Below the pieces are notes generated by a model. It did no database searches and was not told where the DNA came from. It saw only the letters and a list, made by a program, of their open reading frames with translations. Shown here one piece after another: positions 34,248-42,371 of a stretch of 46,463 bases of DNA. Location: NCBI GenBank assembly GCA_964441705.1, contig CAYTWF010000015.1, positions 1-46,463 of the forward strand, given 5' to 3'. A program made the position numbers and the translations under genes. This DNA comes from Eshraghiella sp964441705 (lineage in GTDB: Bacteria > Bacillota > Clostridia > Lachnospirales > Lachnospiraceae). Position 1 is the first letter of the stretch; every line of letters begins with the position of its first letter.

Positions 34248-35990
34248 TTAGTCAAGTGCTATAAGCACTCCGTTGCTCCCAAGAACTCCATTATTATAGT
34301 TGCGGGCAAAAAGAACCTTTCCTGCCTTAACCTCATGTGACGTCTCATCTGCATTAACATATACATGGAAATTGTCACCCTTAGTATATGCAATAAGTCT
34401 TGAATTATCATTAATCTCCCAGCTTGAAACTGGTTCCTTAGTCTGAGGATAGGTATTCCTTATATTAACAAGCGCAGTCATATTACTTATTGCCTCATCA
34501 TATCTGCCTTCATCTATCTCGGACCACGGCATGCATCTTCTATTACCCCTGTTGCTGCCACCACCACTCATCTCTATCTCAGTTCCGTAGTATATACTTG
34601 GACAGCCCTGAAGTGTAAGAAGAATTCCAAGCTGGCACCAGTATATATCCCTGTTGTTATCGCAACGGTCCATCAGTCTCTGCGTATCATGGGAATCAAG
34701 GAGATTGAACATTACCTGATTGGCCTGGTCATAATACATATCATAGCAGCTGTTCACCATGTACATAAACTGTCTTGAATCACGTTCCTTATGCATCCAG
34801 AAATTGCTTATTCCCTGGAGCAGAGGGTAATTCATAACCGAATCATACTCGTCTCCTAAAAGCCACGGAAATGAATCATGCCATATCTCTCCCAGTAAAA
34901 ATATCTCAGGGTCGTACTGATGAATATTCAGCCTTATATACTTAATAAAAGCATGGGAAATCTCATTACCTACGTCAAATCGTATTCCATCAATGTTCCA
35001 GTTCTTAATCCAGTCAAGCATAATATCTGTAAGATATTTCATAACCTCAGGATTATTGGTGTTAAGCTTAGGCATTCCATCTACAAAAGCAAAAGCATAA
35101 TAGTCTCCCTTACGTGTTACATGCTCCTGGTTCTTACTTGGCCAGTTATTAACAAAAAACCATGAATAATACCTGGATTGTGGCCCTTTTTCCACAACAT
35201 CCTTCCACAGCTCGCAGGTTCTTCCACAATGATTAAACACTCCATCCACCATAACACGAATTCCCAACTCATGAGCCTTGTCCACCAGCTCCCTCATATC
35301 CTCTGAGGTTCCAAAATCCGGGTCAATAAGTGTATAATCGATTGTATCGTATTTATGGTTAGTATTGGAAAGCATAACAGGGTTAAGATATATTCCATTA
35401 AAACCCATACCTGATATGTACTCAAGCTTATCCGTGATACCCTTTATTGTGCCTCCAAAGAATTCATTGTATGCCACATCATCCCGTGTCTCCCACTTAT
35501 TGGGCTTATTACGTCTCTCGTGGTCACCAGCATTATTAAATCTGTCCGGGAATATCTGATACCAGACAATATCCTTAGCCCACTTTGGTGTAACCATAAC
35601 ATCTGCCGGATTCATCCACGGAAAAATATATCGCTGAATCATACTTTTATCATTAAGCGACGATAAATCCTTATAAAATCCATCCTCCAAAAGATATATA
35701 TGCTCATCTCCTGAAATAATCTCAAAATGATACTTAAGACGTTTAAATGGAGGTTCTACAATACAGCTCCATACATACTCATTCTCAAGCTCTTTCTCCT
35801 TAACAAGTTTAACCGGCTCTCCTGTCCATTTATGTTCATTCTCCGAAATACCTGCCGCAAAAGGGTCTCCGGCGTACATTATTACCTCGTCTATATCCTT
35901 TCCTGTAGTAATACTTACCTTGAGTTGGTTCTCTGATAATGGATAGCAGTCTTTAAAATAGGCTCTATGCCTTATCTGTAACGTATTCAT
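34248..35990 (-). CDS. GH13 alpha-amylase/neopullulanase-type enzyme
   Basis: This 580-residue cytoplasmic enzyme has an N-terminal CBM34-like beta domain (about 1-125) and a GH13 barrel, the layout of the cyclomaltodextrinase/neopullulanase/maltogenic amylase group. Catalytic residues are Asp339 in DGIRFDVGNE, Glu368 in LLGEIWHD and Asp435 in LLDSHDTQR; VMVDGVFNHCG is the conserved first region. It likely cleaves malto-oligosaccharides or cyclodextrins inside the cell. It is encoded 23 nt after a diguanylate cyclase gene and 22 nt before a Nudix gene. AGGAGG precedes the start. Confidence 0.93.
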   Translation of the reverse strand: MNTLQIRHRAYFKDCYPLSENQLKVSITTGKDIDEVIMYAGDPFAAGISENEHKWTGEPVKLVKEKELENEYVWSCIVEPPFKRLKYHFEIISGDEHIYLLEDGFYKDLSSLNDKSMIQRYIFPWMNPADVMVTPKWAKDIVWYQIFPDRFNNAGDHERRNKPNKWETRDDVAYNEFFGGTIKGITDKLEYISGMGFNGIYLNPVMLSNTNHKYDTIDYTLIDPDFGTSEDMRELVDKAHELGIRVMVDGVFNHCGRTCELWKDVVEKGPQSRYYSWFFVNNWPSKNQEHVTRKGDYYAFAFVDGMPKLNTNNPEVMKYLTDIMLDWIKNWNIDGIRFDVGNEISHAFIKYIRLNIHQYDPEIFLLGEIWHDSFPWLLGDEYDSVMNYPLLQGISNFWMHKERDSRQFMYMVNSCYDMYYDQANQVMFNLLDSHDTQRLMDRCDNNRDIYWCQLGILLTLQGCPSIYYGTEIEMSGGGSNRGNRRCMPWSEIDEGRYDEAISNMTALVNIRNTYPQTKEPVSSWEINDNSRLIAYTKGDNFHVYVNADETSHEVKAGKVLFARNYNNGVLGSNGVLIALD

Positions 35991-36013
35991 GGGAAATCCT
36001 CCTGAAATCTATA

Positions 36014-37672
36014 TTAGCTTCTAAGCTCTCTTTTGTACTGATACATGTTTCTGTCTGCCATCTCATACAGCTTCCATGGCGTTACTGCATTGCCCGTATC
36101 ATCTGATGCATATCCAAAAGCAACTGATATATCATATAAATGCTCATGCTTATTATTCTCAGCTGTAATCTTTTCATTAAGTACTCTCATATACTCCTGA
36201 ACCTGGGCATCAGTAAGGTAGTCAGAAATAATCACAAACTCATCTCCACCCATTCGTCCAACACACATATCCCGTCCAAATACGGACAGCATTATATCAG
36301 CAAACCTGATTAACAGCTCATCACCAACAGAATGTCCATAGCTGTCATTAACCTGCTTAAAAAGATTAAGGTCCATATTGATAATTGTAATTGGTCTGGA
36401 TGCTTTCTCATAATCATCCATTACCTTCTCACACCATGCTCTGTTCTTAAGATTAGTCAATGCATCATTATATGCCATTTCGTATAAGGTTTTACGTTCC
36501 ATATCTGCTGCAACATGCTCCATAATTCTAACAAAAAAGCCACCAAACATGGAGAGAATAAATATCAGTGCACCCACAGAAATTATGCTCTGGTTAAGCA
36601 TATTAACCGGAAGGCACAGCTTATTATATCTGTATCTTGCAAGCTCAAGAATTGCACAGAGAAACATAGCAACAACACCACCAAGTATAATTCTCTCAGC
36701 TTTTTTCTGTTGTTTTACCTCCTTAATAAGCAGGTAAATAACCATAACAATTGAAATAGTGGCAACTATCTGAAAGATAAATCCAGTTTTCGGAAAATGT
36801 ATAATATTAGTATCATTAAGAATAATCAAAAGTATACTCATTGCAAAAAATCCAACTGTATATATTTTGAAAAATCTCTTTTCAAGCCGACCTCGGAAAA
36901 ATGATGACACAAACATAAGCATACTTGCACATGCCCCATACATTCCTATGTACTCCAAATGGCATATTACATAAAGATTCTGGGTGATACCTTCAACAAC
37001 TCTGCTGTTACACAGCATCCACATGGAAACAAAGGCTGAGAACAAGCCAAGCCACAAAAGCATGTGGAATCTTTTATCTGCGGTCATAAGCAGCATACAG
37101 CCTATGCTCACAATAGCAATTACAATCAGACAGCATGCAATAATACAGGTAATCAAATGTGTATTAACAAGATTGGTAAATATATGTTGTGAATCTATTA
37201 AAATAAGCTTATCAATTGCTGAAAAGGCATCGTCTTCACCTATATTATATACAACCGTAAGCGTTTTACCAATATAGTCCTCTGGCAGCGGAATCCAATG
37301 ATAGCCATTGCCTATTACCTTTCCCTCTTCATAGTATGATATACCTGACTCATATATCATCTCATCCTCCAGATATATTGCAACAGCTGAATATCTGGTC
37401 TGTATTCTAAATGCGGTCTGCTTATACGGAGTTGAAGGGAGCGTTGTTGACATTGTGACCTTATCACCCTTTTTCAGCTCTGGCAGACGCAGGGTTGAAA
37501 GGTCAGCATTCTCAAAGCTTTTGTCACCTACTGACACATTCCATCCACGATTAAGCACCTGTTCAGTCTTTGCCGTACTTTTATTAAAGCTAATCTGAAG
37601 TACTATTCCGATAGCTGCTATTGCTACAGCAAACATTATTATTTTGATTATTCTCGTTTTTGTTCTACTCAT
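36014..37672 (-). CDS. Membrane diguanylate cyclase with GGDEF domain
   Basis: This 552-residue protein has an N-terminal helix (about 8-27), an extracytoplasmic beta-rich domain (about 30-170), a block of about seven membrane helices (about 175-385; 7TM-DISM-like) and a C-terminal GGDEF domain (about 395-548). The active site reads RMGGDEFV, so cyclic di-GMP synthesis is expected. Upstream the sequence is GRDMCVGRM, without the RxxD inhibitory site, so product inhibition by that site is unlikely. The ATG at 37672 follows GGGGAG; a GTG 12 nt upstream overlaps that site. It heads an operon with GH13 and Nudix genes. Confidence 0.92.
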   Translation of the reverse strand: MSRTKTRIIKIIMFAVAIAAIGIVLQISFNKSTAKTEQVLNRGWNVSVGDKSFENADLSTLRLPELKKGDKVTMSTTLPSTPYKQTAFRIQTRYSAVAIYLEDEMIYESGISYYEEGKVIGNGYHWIPLPEDYIGKTLTVVYNIGEDDAFSAIDKLILIDSQHIFTNLVNTHLITCIIACCLIVIAIVSIGCMLLMTADKRFHMLLWLGLFSAFVSMWMLCNSRVVEGITQNLYVICHLEYIGMYGACASMLMFVSSFFRGRLEKRFFKIYTVGFFAMSILLIILNDTNIIHFPKTGFIFQIVATISIVMVIYLLIKEVKQQKKAERIILGGVVAMFLCAILELARYRYNKLCLPVNMLNQSIISVGALIFILSMFGGFFVRIMEHVAADMERKTLYEMAYNDALTNLKNRAWCEKVMDDYEKASRPITIINMDLNLFKQVNDSYGHSVGDELLIRFADIMLSVFGRDMCVGRMGGDEFVIISDYLTDAQVQEYMRVLNEKITAENNKHEHLYDISVAFGYASDDTGNAVTPWKLYEMADRNMYQYKRELRS

Positions 37673-37709
37673 ATAGCTCCCCACTATCGTGCTGATACAA
37701 TTATGTATT

Positions 37710-37738
37710 ATTATAGCATATGTTTTTCAATAAGTCAC
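37710..37738 (-). promoter_or_regulatory. Promoter of the GGDEF-GH13-Nudix operon
   Basis: On the minus strand TATAAT (37710-37715) with an extended TGC just before it lies 17 nt from GTGACT (37733-37738). The start codon is 37 nt downstream of the -10. Confidence 0.65.
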
Positions 37739-37763
37739 ATAAAGCAGGTATGAAAATTTAAAA

Positions 37764-37787
37764 AGGAGGTTCAATATTGAACCTCCT
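37764..37787 (-). terminator. Rho-independent terminator after nrdG
   Basis: A perfect 24-nt palindrome (AGGAGGTTCAAT / ATTGAACCTCCT) starts 6 nt past the nrdG stop codon and is followed on the minus strand by TTTTAAATTTTC. It ends the nrdD-nrdG operon ahead of the GGDEF promoter. The stem contains AGGAGG, which is incidental. Confidence 0.88.
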
Positions 37788-37793
37788 GTATAG

Positions 37794-38312
37794 TTATTTA
37801 TATTCTTCTATCCTGCCTGTATTAATATATTGCTGCACATTAATAAGCCTCTGGTTCTCTGAGCCACGAAATCTTAATGAGATATTCTTCTGTGCAAGAA
37901 TAAACGGACCATCTACCAGTACCTCAAGACAAGATATAAGTTCGTCCGTAACCTCTGTATACTTTGCCTGACCCGGTCTTAAATCCTTGTCCAAAACATA
38001 GCCTGTGTATGCCCATATAGTCTTATCAGGATATTCATCACGAACCTTCCTTATAAACGGCATAAGTGCTCTTTGATTCTCCTCCTCAAAAGGGTCTCCC
38101 CCCAGGAGTGTGAGGCCTGCTATATATCCGGGTTTAAGTGAATCCAGAATAGTCTGTTCAACTGACAAATCAAACTCTTCGCCATTATCAAAGCTCCATG
38201 TTTCGGGCTGAAAACAGCCCTCGCAATGATTACGGCAGCCGGATACAAAAAGCACAGTCCTGACGCCTGGGCCATTAGCTATATCACAATATTTTATTGC
38301 AGAATACTTCAT
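37794..38312 (-). CDS. nrdG: Anaerobic ribonucleotide reductase activating protein
   Basis: This 172-residue radical SAM enzyme installs the glycyl radical on NrdD. The [4Fe-4S] cysteines are Cys26, Cys30 and Cys33 in GCRNHCEGCF, followed by the SAM-binding LLGGDPF. Length matches NrdG. It lies 28 nt after nrdD in a two-gene operon that ends at the terminator 37764-37787. It acts in the cytoplasm under anaerobic conditions. Confidence 0.97.
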   Translation of the reverse strand: MKYSAIKYCDIANGPGVRTVLFVSGCRNHCEGCFQPETWSFDNGEEFDLSVEQTILDSLKPGYIAGLTLLGGDPFEEENQRALMPFIRKVRDEYPDKTIWAYTGYVLDKDLRPGQAKYTEVTDELISCLEVLVDGPFILAQKNISLRFRGSENQRLINVQQYINTGRIEEYK

Positions 38313-38340
38313 AACATTACCTCTTTGAAAGACTGCTGTT

Positions 38341-40503
38341 CTATAAATGAAGAACTCTTTCTTTTATCTCCTGTGTACGTCCCTGATTCCAGAACTGTGT
38401 TCCAATATATCCACAGGTTCTTCTGGCAACATTCATCTTCTCCTGGTCACGATTGCCACAGTTAGGGCACTCCCACACCAGCTTGCCATCCTCATCATTA
38501 ACTATCTGTATCTCACCATCATAGCCACATACCTGACAATAATCAGACTTGGTATTAAGCTCAGCGTACATAATATTCTCATATATATACTGCATAACGG
38601 ACATAACTGCCTCAAGGTTATCCTTCATATTAGGAACCTCAACATAGCTGATTGCCCCGCCTGGTGAAAGCTCCTGGAATTGTGATTCAAATTTCAGCTT
38701 ATCAAAGGCATTAATATTCTCAGTTACATGTACATGGTAGCTGTTTGTGATGTAATTTTTATCTGTTACTCCTGGAATTACACCAAATCTCTTCTGGAGA
38801 CACTTGGCAAATTTGTAGGTGGTTGACTCAAGTGGGGTACCATAAAGACTAAAGTCTATATTGTGCTTAGCCTTCCACTGGGCACATGCATCATTGAGCT
38901 TATGCATTACCTTAAGCGCAAATTCTGTTCCATCAGGGTCAGTATGAGATACCCCCTTCATGTAACGTGTACATTCGCACAAGCCTGCATATCCAAGAGA
39001 TATTGTTGAATATCCTCCAAAAAGCAGCTTATCAATTGTCTCGCCCTTCTTAAGTCGGGCAAGTGCACCGTTCTGCCAGAGAATTGGAGCAACATCTGAC
39101 TTGGTTCCTTTAAGTCTCTCATGACGAATAACAAGAGCACGGTAGCACAAGTCAAGTCTCTCATCCAGAATCTTCCAGAACTTGTCCATGTCCTTGCCTG
39201 ATGAGCAGGCAACATCTACAAGATTAAGGGTAACTACACCCTGATTAAATCTTCCATAATACTTTCCATTGCCATTCTCATCATTATATACAGTAAGGAA
39301 GGAGCGGCATCCCATACATGGATAGCAGTTGCCCTTCTTAAGCTTCTTCATTACCTTTTCAGAAATGTAATCAGGCACCATTCTCTTAGCCGTACACTGG
39401 GCTGCAAGTTTGGTCAGCTCATAGAATCTTGTTCCCTCGTATATATTATCCTCCTCGAGAACATATATAAGCTTAGGGAATGCAGGTGTAATATACACAC
39501 CCTTTTCATTCTTAACACCAAGAATTCTCTGTCTTAAGGTCTCCTCAATAATCATTGCAAGGTCATCCTTAATCTGTCCATCTGGTACCTCATTAAGATA
39601 CATGAAAACAGTTACAAAAGGAGCCTGTCCATTAGTTGTCATCAATGTTGTTACCTGATACTGGATTATCTGAACTCCCTGCTTAATCTCGTCCTTAACT
39701 CTGTCCTCAGCAATTGAATTAACCATCTCATCAGTTGGCTCAATTCCCACCTTAACCAGCTTCTGCCTTGTCTCCTTACGGAATTTATCACGGCTTACCT
39801 GTACAAATGGTGCAAGATGAGACAATGAAATGCTCTGTCCGCCATACTGTGAGCTTGCAATCTGAGCTATTGCCTGTGTTGCAATATTGCAGGCTGTAGC
39901 AAAGCTCTTAGGTCTTTCAATCATTGTTTCACTTATGACAGTTCCATTCTGGAGCATGTCATCAAGATTAACCAGACAACAGTTATGCATATGCTGGGCA
40001 AAATAATCAGCATCATGGAAATGAATCAGTCCATTCTCATGAGCCTCAACAATGTCCTTAGGCAAAAGAAATCTCTTGGTAATATCCTTACTTACCTCTC
40101 CTGCCATATAATCTCTCTGAACGCTGTTAACAATTGGGTTCTTATTGGAGTTCTCCTGTTTAACCTCTTCATTGTTACACTCAAGCAGACTAAGTATCTG
40201 CTCATCTGTTGAATTAGCCTTACGAACCATGGCTCTCTTATAACGGTAGGTAATGTAGTTACGTGCCACATTAAACGCGTTCTTCTCCATAAGATGATTC
40301 TCTACCATATCCTGTACTTCTTCAACACTCGGTGCATGCTTTTTCATGCCGCATTCTTCAACTACTGCGTTAACAATAAGATGAATCTGAAGATCATTAA
40401 GTCTTTCAGATTCAATAACGCTAAGATTAGCCTTTACAATGGCTGCTTCAATTTTTTTCTCGTCGAAGTCGTCCTCGACTCCGCTTCTCTTTATTACTTT
40501 CAC
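38341..40503 (-). CDS. nrdD: Anaerobic (class III) ribonucleoside-triphosphate reductase
   Basis: This 720-residue enzyme makes deoxynucleotides from ribonucleoside triphosphates without oxygen. An N-terminal ATP-cone (about 1-90, KVIKRSGVEDDFDEKKI) provides allosteric control. The barrel contains NCCLVNLDDML and NGQAPFVTVFMY. Near the C terminus CQVCG and CPNCG form the zinc site, and RTCGYIG carries the expected radical Gly698. The start is a GTG at 40503; no ATG fits the N terminus, and only a weak purine stretch precedes it. NrdR-type boxes and a near-consensus promoter stand upstream. Confidence 0.97.
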   Translation of the reverse strand: MKVIKRSGVEDDFDEKKIEAAIVKANLSVIESERLNDLQIHLIVNAVVEECGMKKHAPSVEEVQDMVENHLMEKNAFNVARNYITYRYKRAMVRKANSTDEQILSLLECNNEEVKQENSNKNPIVNSVQRDYMAGEVSKDITKRFLLPKDIVEAHENGLIHFHDADYFAQHMHNCCLVNLDDMLQNGTVISETMIERPKSFATACNIATQAIAQIASSQYGGQSISLSHLAPFVQVSRDKFRKETRQKLVKVGIEPTDEMVNSIAEDRVKDEIKQGVQIIQYQVTTLMTTNGQAPFVTVFMYLNEVPDGQIKDDLAMIIEETLRQRILGVKNEKGVYITPAFPKLIYVLEEDNIYEGTRFYELTKLAAQCTAKRMVPDYISEKVMKKLKKGNCYPCMGCRSFLTVYNDENGNGKYYGRFNQGVVTLNLVDVACSSGKDMDKFWKILDERLDLCYRALVIRHERLKGTKSDVAPILWQNGALARLKKGETIDKLLFGGYSTISLGYAGLCECTRYMKGVSHTDPDGTEFALKVMHKLNDACAQWKAKHNIDFSLYGTPLESTTYKFAKCLQKRFGVIPGVTDKNYITNSYHVHVTENINAFDKLKFESQFQELSPGGAISYVEVPNMKDNLEAVMSVMQYIYENIMYAELNTKSDYCQVCGYDGEIQIVNDEDGKLVWECPNCGNRDQEKMNVARRTCGYIGTQFWNQGRTQEIKERVLHL

Positions 40504-40542
40504 CCCGAAACTCTTCTTTCTGTTATTTTTTGTATAGTTCTA

Positions 40543-40593
40543 ATTATACAATATTTTGTGGTTACGTCAAGAATCAATATCCATATATAGTGT
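40543..40593 (-). promoter_or_regulatory. nrdD promoter with two NrdR-box-like sites
   Basis: On the minus strand TTGACG (40565-40570) lies 16 nt from TATAAT (40543-40548). Two sites resemble the NrdR consensus ACACWATATATWGTGT: 40546-40561 reads ATACAATATTTTGTGG on the plus strand (13 of 16) and 40578-40593 reads TATCCATATATAGTGT (12 of 16). Their starts are 32 bp apart, about three helical turns, the spacing seen for paired NrdR boxes. One overlaps the -10/spacer and the other lies just upstream of the -35. Confidence 0.75.
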
Positions 40594-40636
40594 TTTTATT
40601 CTGTACATTTTGAAATACATTTCGGGGTGTAAGGTT

Positions 40637-41359
40637 CTAGCGCTCCTTAGCTTCTATAACTCCATTGTGGACCTTCGCCCTGCAGCTTCTGGCAATATAC
40701 ACTGCCGGAGTGTCCAAAAGACTTGTTGCAATAAAAATAACATAGCTTGATGCCATTATGCTGATAAGTGTTTTTACATCATATTTACCGGCAAAGGCGG
40801 CCAGTGTAAAAAGAACTGTGTTTAAAAGCTGAGACACAAGTGTGGAGCCATTATTTCTAAGCCATAAAAATTTTTTTGAATCATGGGATTTTTTCTCTGT
40901 AAGCTTCCAAATAGCATGATAAGCCCATACGTCATATACCTGCACAATGGCATACACCAGAATTCCACCCAGCATAAGTCTTGGTGTATTGGAAAATACC
41001 TCCTTTATTGCAGGCATAGCGAAATCACTGCTGTTAGGTCTGTATAAGAGCCATGACTGTGAAATGAGAATAAATACTGCTGAGGTTGCAATTCCTATGA
41101 ATACAGCCTTATTTGCTGCTTTTTTGCCTTCCGTCTCACTTAAAATATCTGTTACAAGAAATGTTGAGGCAAATAAAATGTTACCAAGTGTCATATCCAT
41201 ACCAAATGCTGTTACAAGAATAAGCACCTCAATATTGGCCGAAATTGTTGCAATTACTGTCCAGCAGTATAATCCTGCTTTTCCAAAAAAGCGGTATGCC
41301 AGAACGACACATCCATATGTTATTATAAGCGAAACAATCAATAATAATTCATTAATCAT
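40637..41359 (-). CDS. YhhQ/VUT-family queuosine precursor transporter
   Basis: This 240-residue membrane protein with about six helices matches the COG1738 (YhhQ, VUT) family, shown in E. coli to import the queuosine precursors preQ0 and preQ1. Marks are LFASTFLVTDILSETEGKKAA and YAIVQVYDVWAYHAIW and, near the C terminus, SQLLNTVLFTLAAFAG. Its start overlaps the radical SAM gene end by 8 nt, with AGGAGGAG inside that gene, so the two are translationally coupled. The preQ1-I-like aptamer upstream of the pair supports a preQ1 or queuine substrate. Confidence 0.9.
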   Translation of the reverse strand: MINELLLIVSLIITYGCVVLAYRFFGKAGLYCWTVIATISANIEVLILVTAFGMDMTLGNILFASTFLVTDILSETEGKKAANKAVFIGIATSAVFILISQSWLLYRPNSSDFAMPAIKEVFSNTPRLMLGGILVYAIVQVYDVWAYHAIWKLTEKKSHDSKKFLWLRNNGSTLVSQLLNTVLFTLAAFAGKYDVKTLISIMASSYVIFIATSLLDTPAVYIARSCRAKVHNGVIEAKER

Positions 41360-42119
41360 TGGTTAATACTCCTCCTACTCCGAAAGCTGTGTTTTCCATT
41401 AAAATATCCACTCTGTCATTATCTATATACAGTGGGTAAAGCTCCCTTGCGAATATACCGATAACCTCCGGGTCCGGCTTAATCGGTTTTCCATTCTCCT
41501 GCATAATATTAATGCATACTCTGTCAAAATACTTAAGACCGGTTTCAATATCCTTTTTCATTGACTCTAAAGTCTGTCCTGGGATACCCTGTAAAAGACA
41601 TACTTCATCAAAATAGTCAGCTATATCCTGAGGATTGGTAACCGGCTTTCCATTTTCATCTACAATTCCCTTATCCAGATAGCTTTCTCTGAAAAGAGCA
41701 TCAAAGCTCTCCACGCCAATCTTCACTTTTACCTTAACACCTAAAGCCGCAAAACGCTTTTTAATCTCAGGTACTGCATTTCTATGGGAATAATGGCACT
41801 CAAAATGCACCTCTTTAATATCCTTATCCCGGCAAACCTGTTCAATTTTTTTCATTGTCTGCTCATCCAGGTCTATAAAGCTTCCTGAATTAATTGCTTC
41901 CAGCTTATGATACACTCCGGTAACCTTGTTAAGTTCTTCACAATTAAGCTGATAGTTGGCCTGTTCATCTGTGCAATAATCAAGATGATAATCGCAGAAA
42001 CGACATCTTCTCCATCTGCAGCCGCTTCCTCGCAGCAACACAATTTCACGCTTGTTTTTTTCGTCTATGACCGAGTAACGAGCCATGACTTCATTTTGTT
42101 TTTCAAGTTCTTTTTCCAT
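41352..42119 (-). CDS. Radical SAM enzyme, candidate queuine-salvage (QueL-like) lyase
   Basis: This 255-residue protein has a cysteine motif GCRWRRCRFCDY with Cys34, Cys39 and Cys42, spaced C-x4-C-x2-C instead of the usual C-x3-C-x2-C. Downstream are a barrel-like series (EVHFECHYSHRN, KVKIGVESFDALFRESYLDKG, CLLQGIPGQTLESMKKDIE). It is coupled to a YhhQ-family transporter and lies behind a preQ1-I-like riboswitch. A radical SAM subgroup (QueL) that releases preQ1 from queuine is known from gut clostridia such as Clostridioides difficile; assigning this protein to that subgroup is inference from context. ATG 42119 has GGGAGG upstream; earlier in-frame ATGs fall in repeat DNA. Confidence 0.75.
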   Translation of the reverse strand: MEKELEKQNEVMARYSVIDEKNKREIVLLRGSGCRWRRCRFCDYHLDYCTDEQANYQLNCEELNKVTGVYHKLEAINSGSFIDLDEQTMKKIEQVCRDKDIKEVHFECHYSHRNAVPEIKKRFAALGVKVKVKIGVESFDALFRESYLDKGIVDENGKPVTNPQDIADYFDEVCLLQGIPGQTLESMKKDIETGLKYFDRVCINIMQENGKPIKPDPEVIGIFARELYPLYIDNDRVDILMENTAFGVGGVLTND

Positions 42120-42169
42120 GTGGTCTTTCCTCCCTGATAATCTGTGACCCGTTAATATGCTGGCCAGTG

Positions 42170-42215
42170 GCATGCTGGCCTTATTGCGCACTTCGCATGC
42201 TGGCCTTATTGCGCA
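42170..42215. repeat. Two 21-bp perfect direct repeats in a 5' leader
   Basis: The 21-bp unit spans 42170-42190 and 42195-42215 with a 4-nt spacer, starting GCATGCTGGCC and ending TTATTGCGCA on the plus strand. A partial copy (ATGCTGGCC) lies at 42157-42165. The repeats lie in the leader between the riboswitch/terminator and the radical SAM start codon. Two units only, so not a CRISPR array. Confidence 0.85.
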
Positions 42216-42243
42216 AAAAATGCGCACAAAAATTCTGTGCGCA
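42215..42243 (-). terminator. Intrinsic terminator downstream of the preQ1-like aptamer
   Basis: A perfect 8-bp stem TGCGCACA / TGTGCGCA (42221-42228, 42236-42243) with a 7-nt loop is followed by six Ts on the minus strand (42215-42220). It lies 34 nt past the aptamer and about 95 nt before the radical SAM start codon. It could be the riboswitch expression platform, or simply the end of the upstream MATE transcript. Confidence 0.78.
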
Positions 42244-42277
42244 TCTGATAACTATAATTATGGATATACTATATCCG

Positions 42278-42317
42278 CCCTAGTTTTGTTTATAGACAGG
42301 ATGGTCACGAACTGTCT
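42278..42317 (-). ncRNA. Candidate preQ1-I riboswitch aptamer
   Basis: On the minus strand a 6-bp P1 stem AGACAG / CTGTCT (42312-42317 and 42294-42299) encloses a loop reading TTCGTGACCATC and is followed by the A-rich tail TATAAACAAAACTAGG. This is the layout of class I preQ1 aptamers: short stem, loop starting UUC or UCG with a CC near its end, and an AACAAAAC/AAAAACUA tail that folds back as a pseudoknot. It lies upstream of a radical SAM gene and a YhhQ-type transporter, both fitting queuosine metabolism. Confidence 0.75.
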
Positions 42318-42371
42318 TATGTAATTATGCCTTTAAGGCAACTGCAATGATACTATTATTTTCCTTGAAAA

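Noticed and set aside
42157..42215. Tandem repeats considered as a CRISPR array
   Set aside because: Only two full units with a 4-nt spacer and no cas genes; a leader repeat instead.
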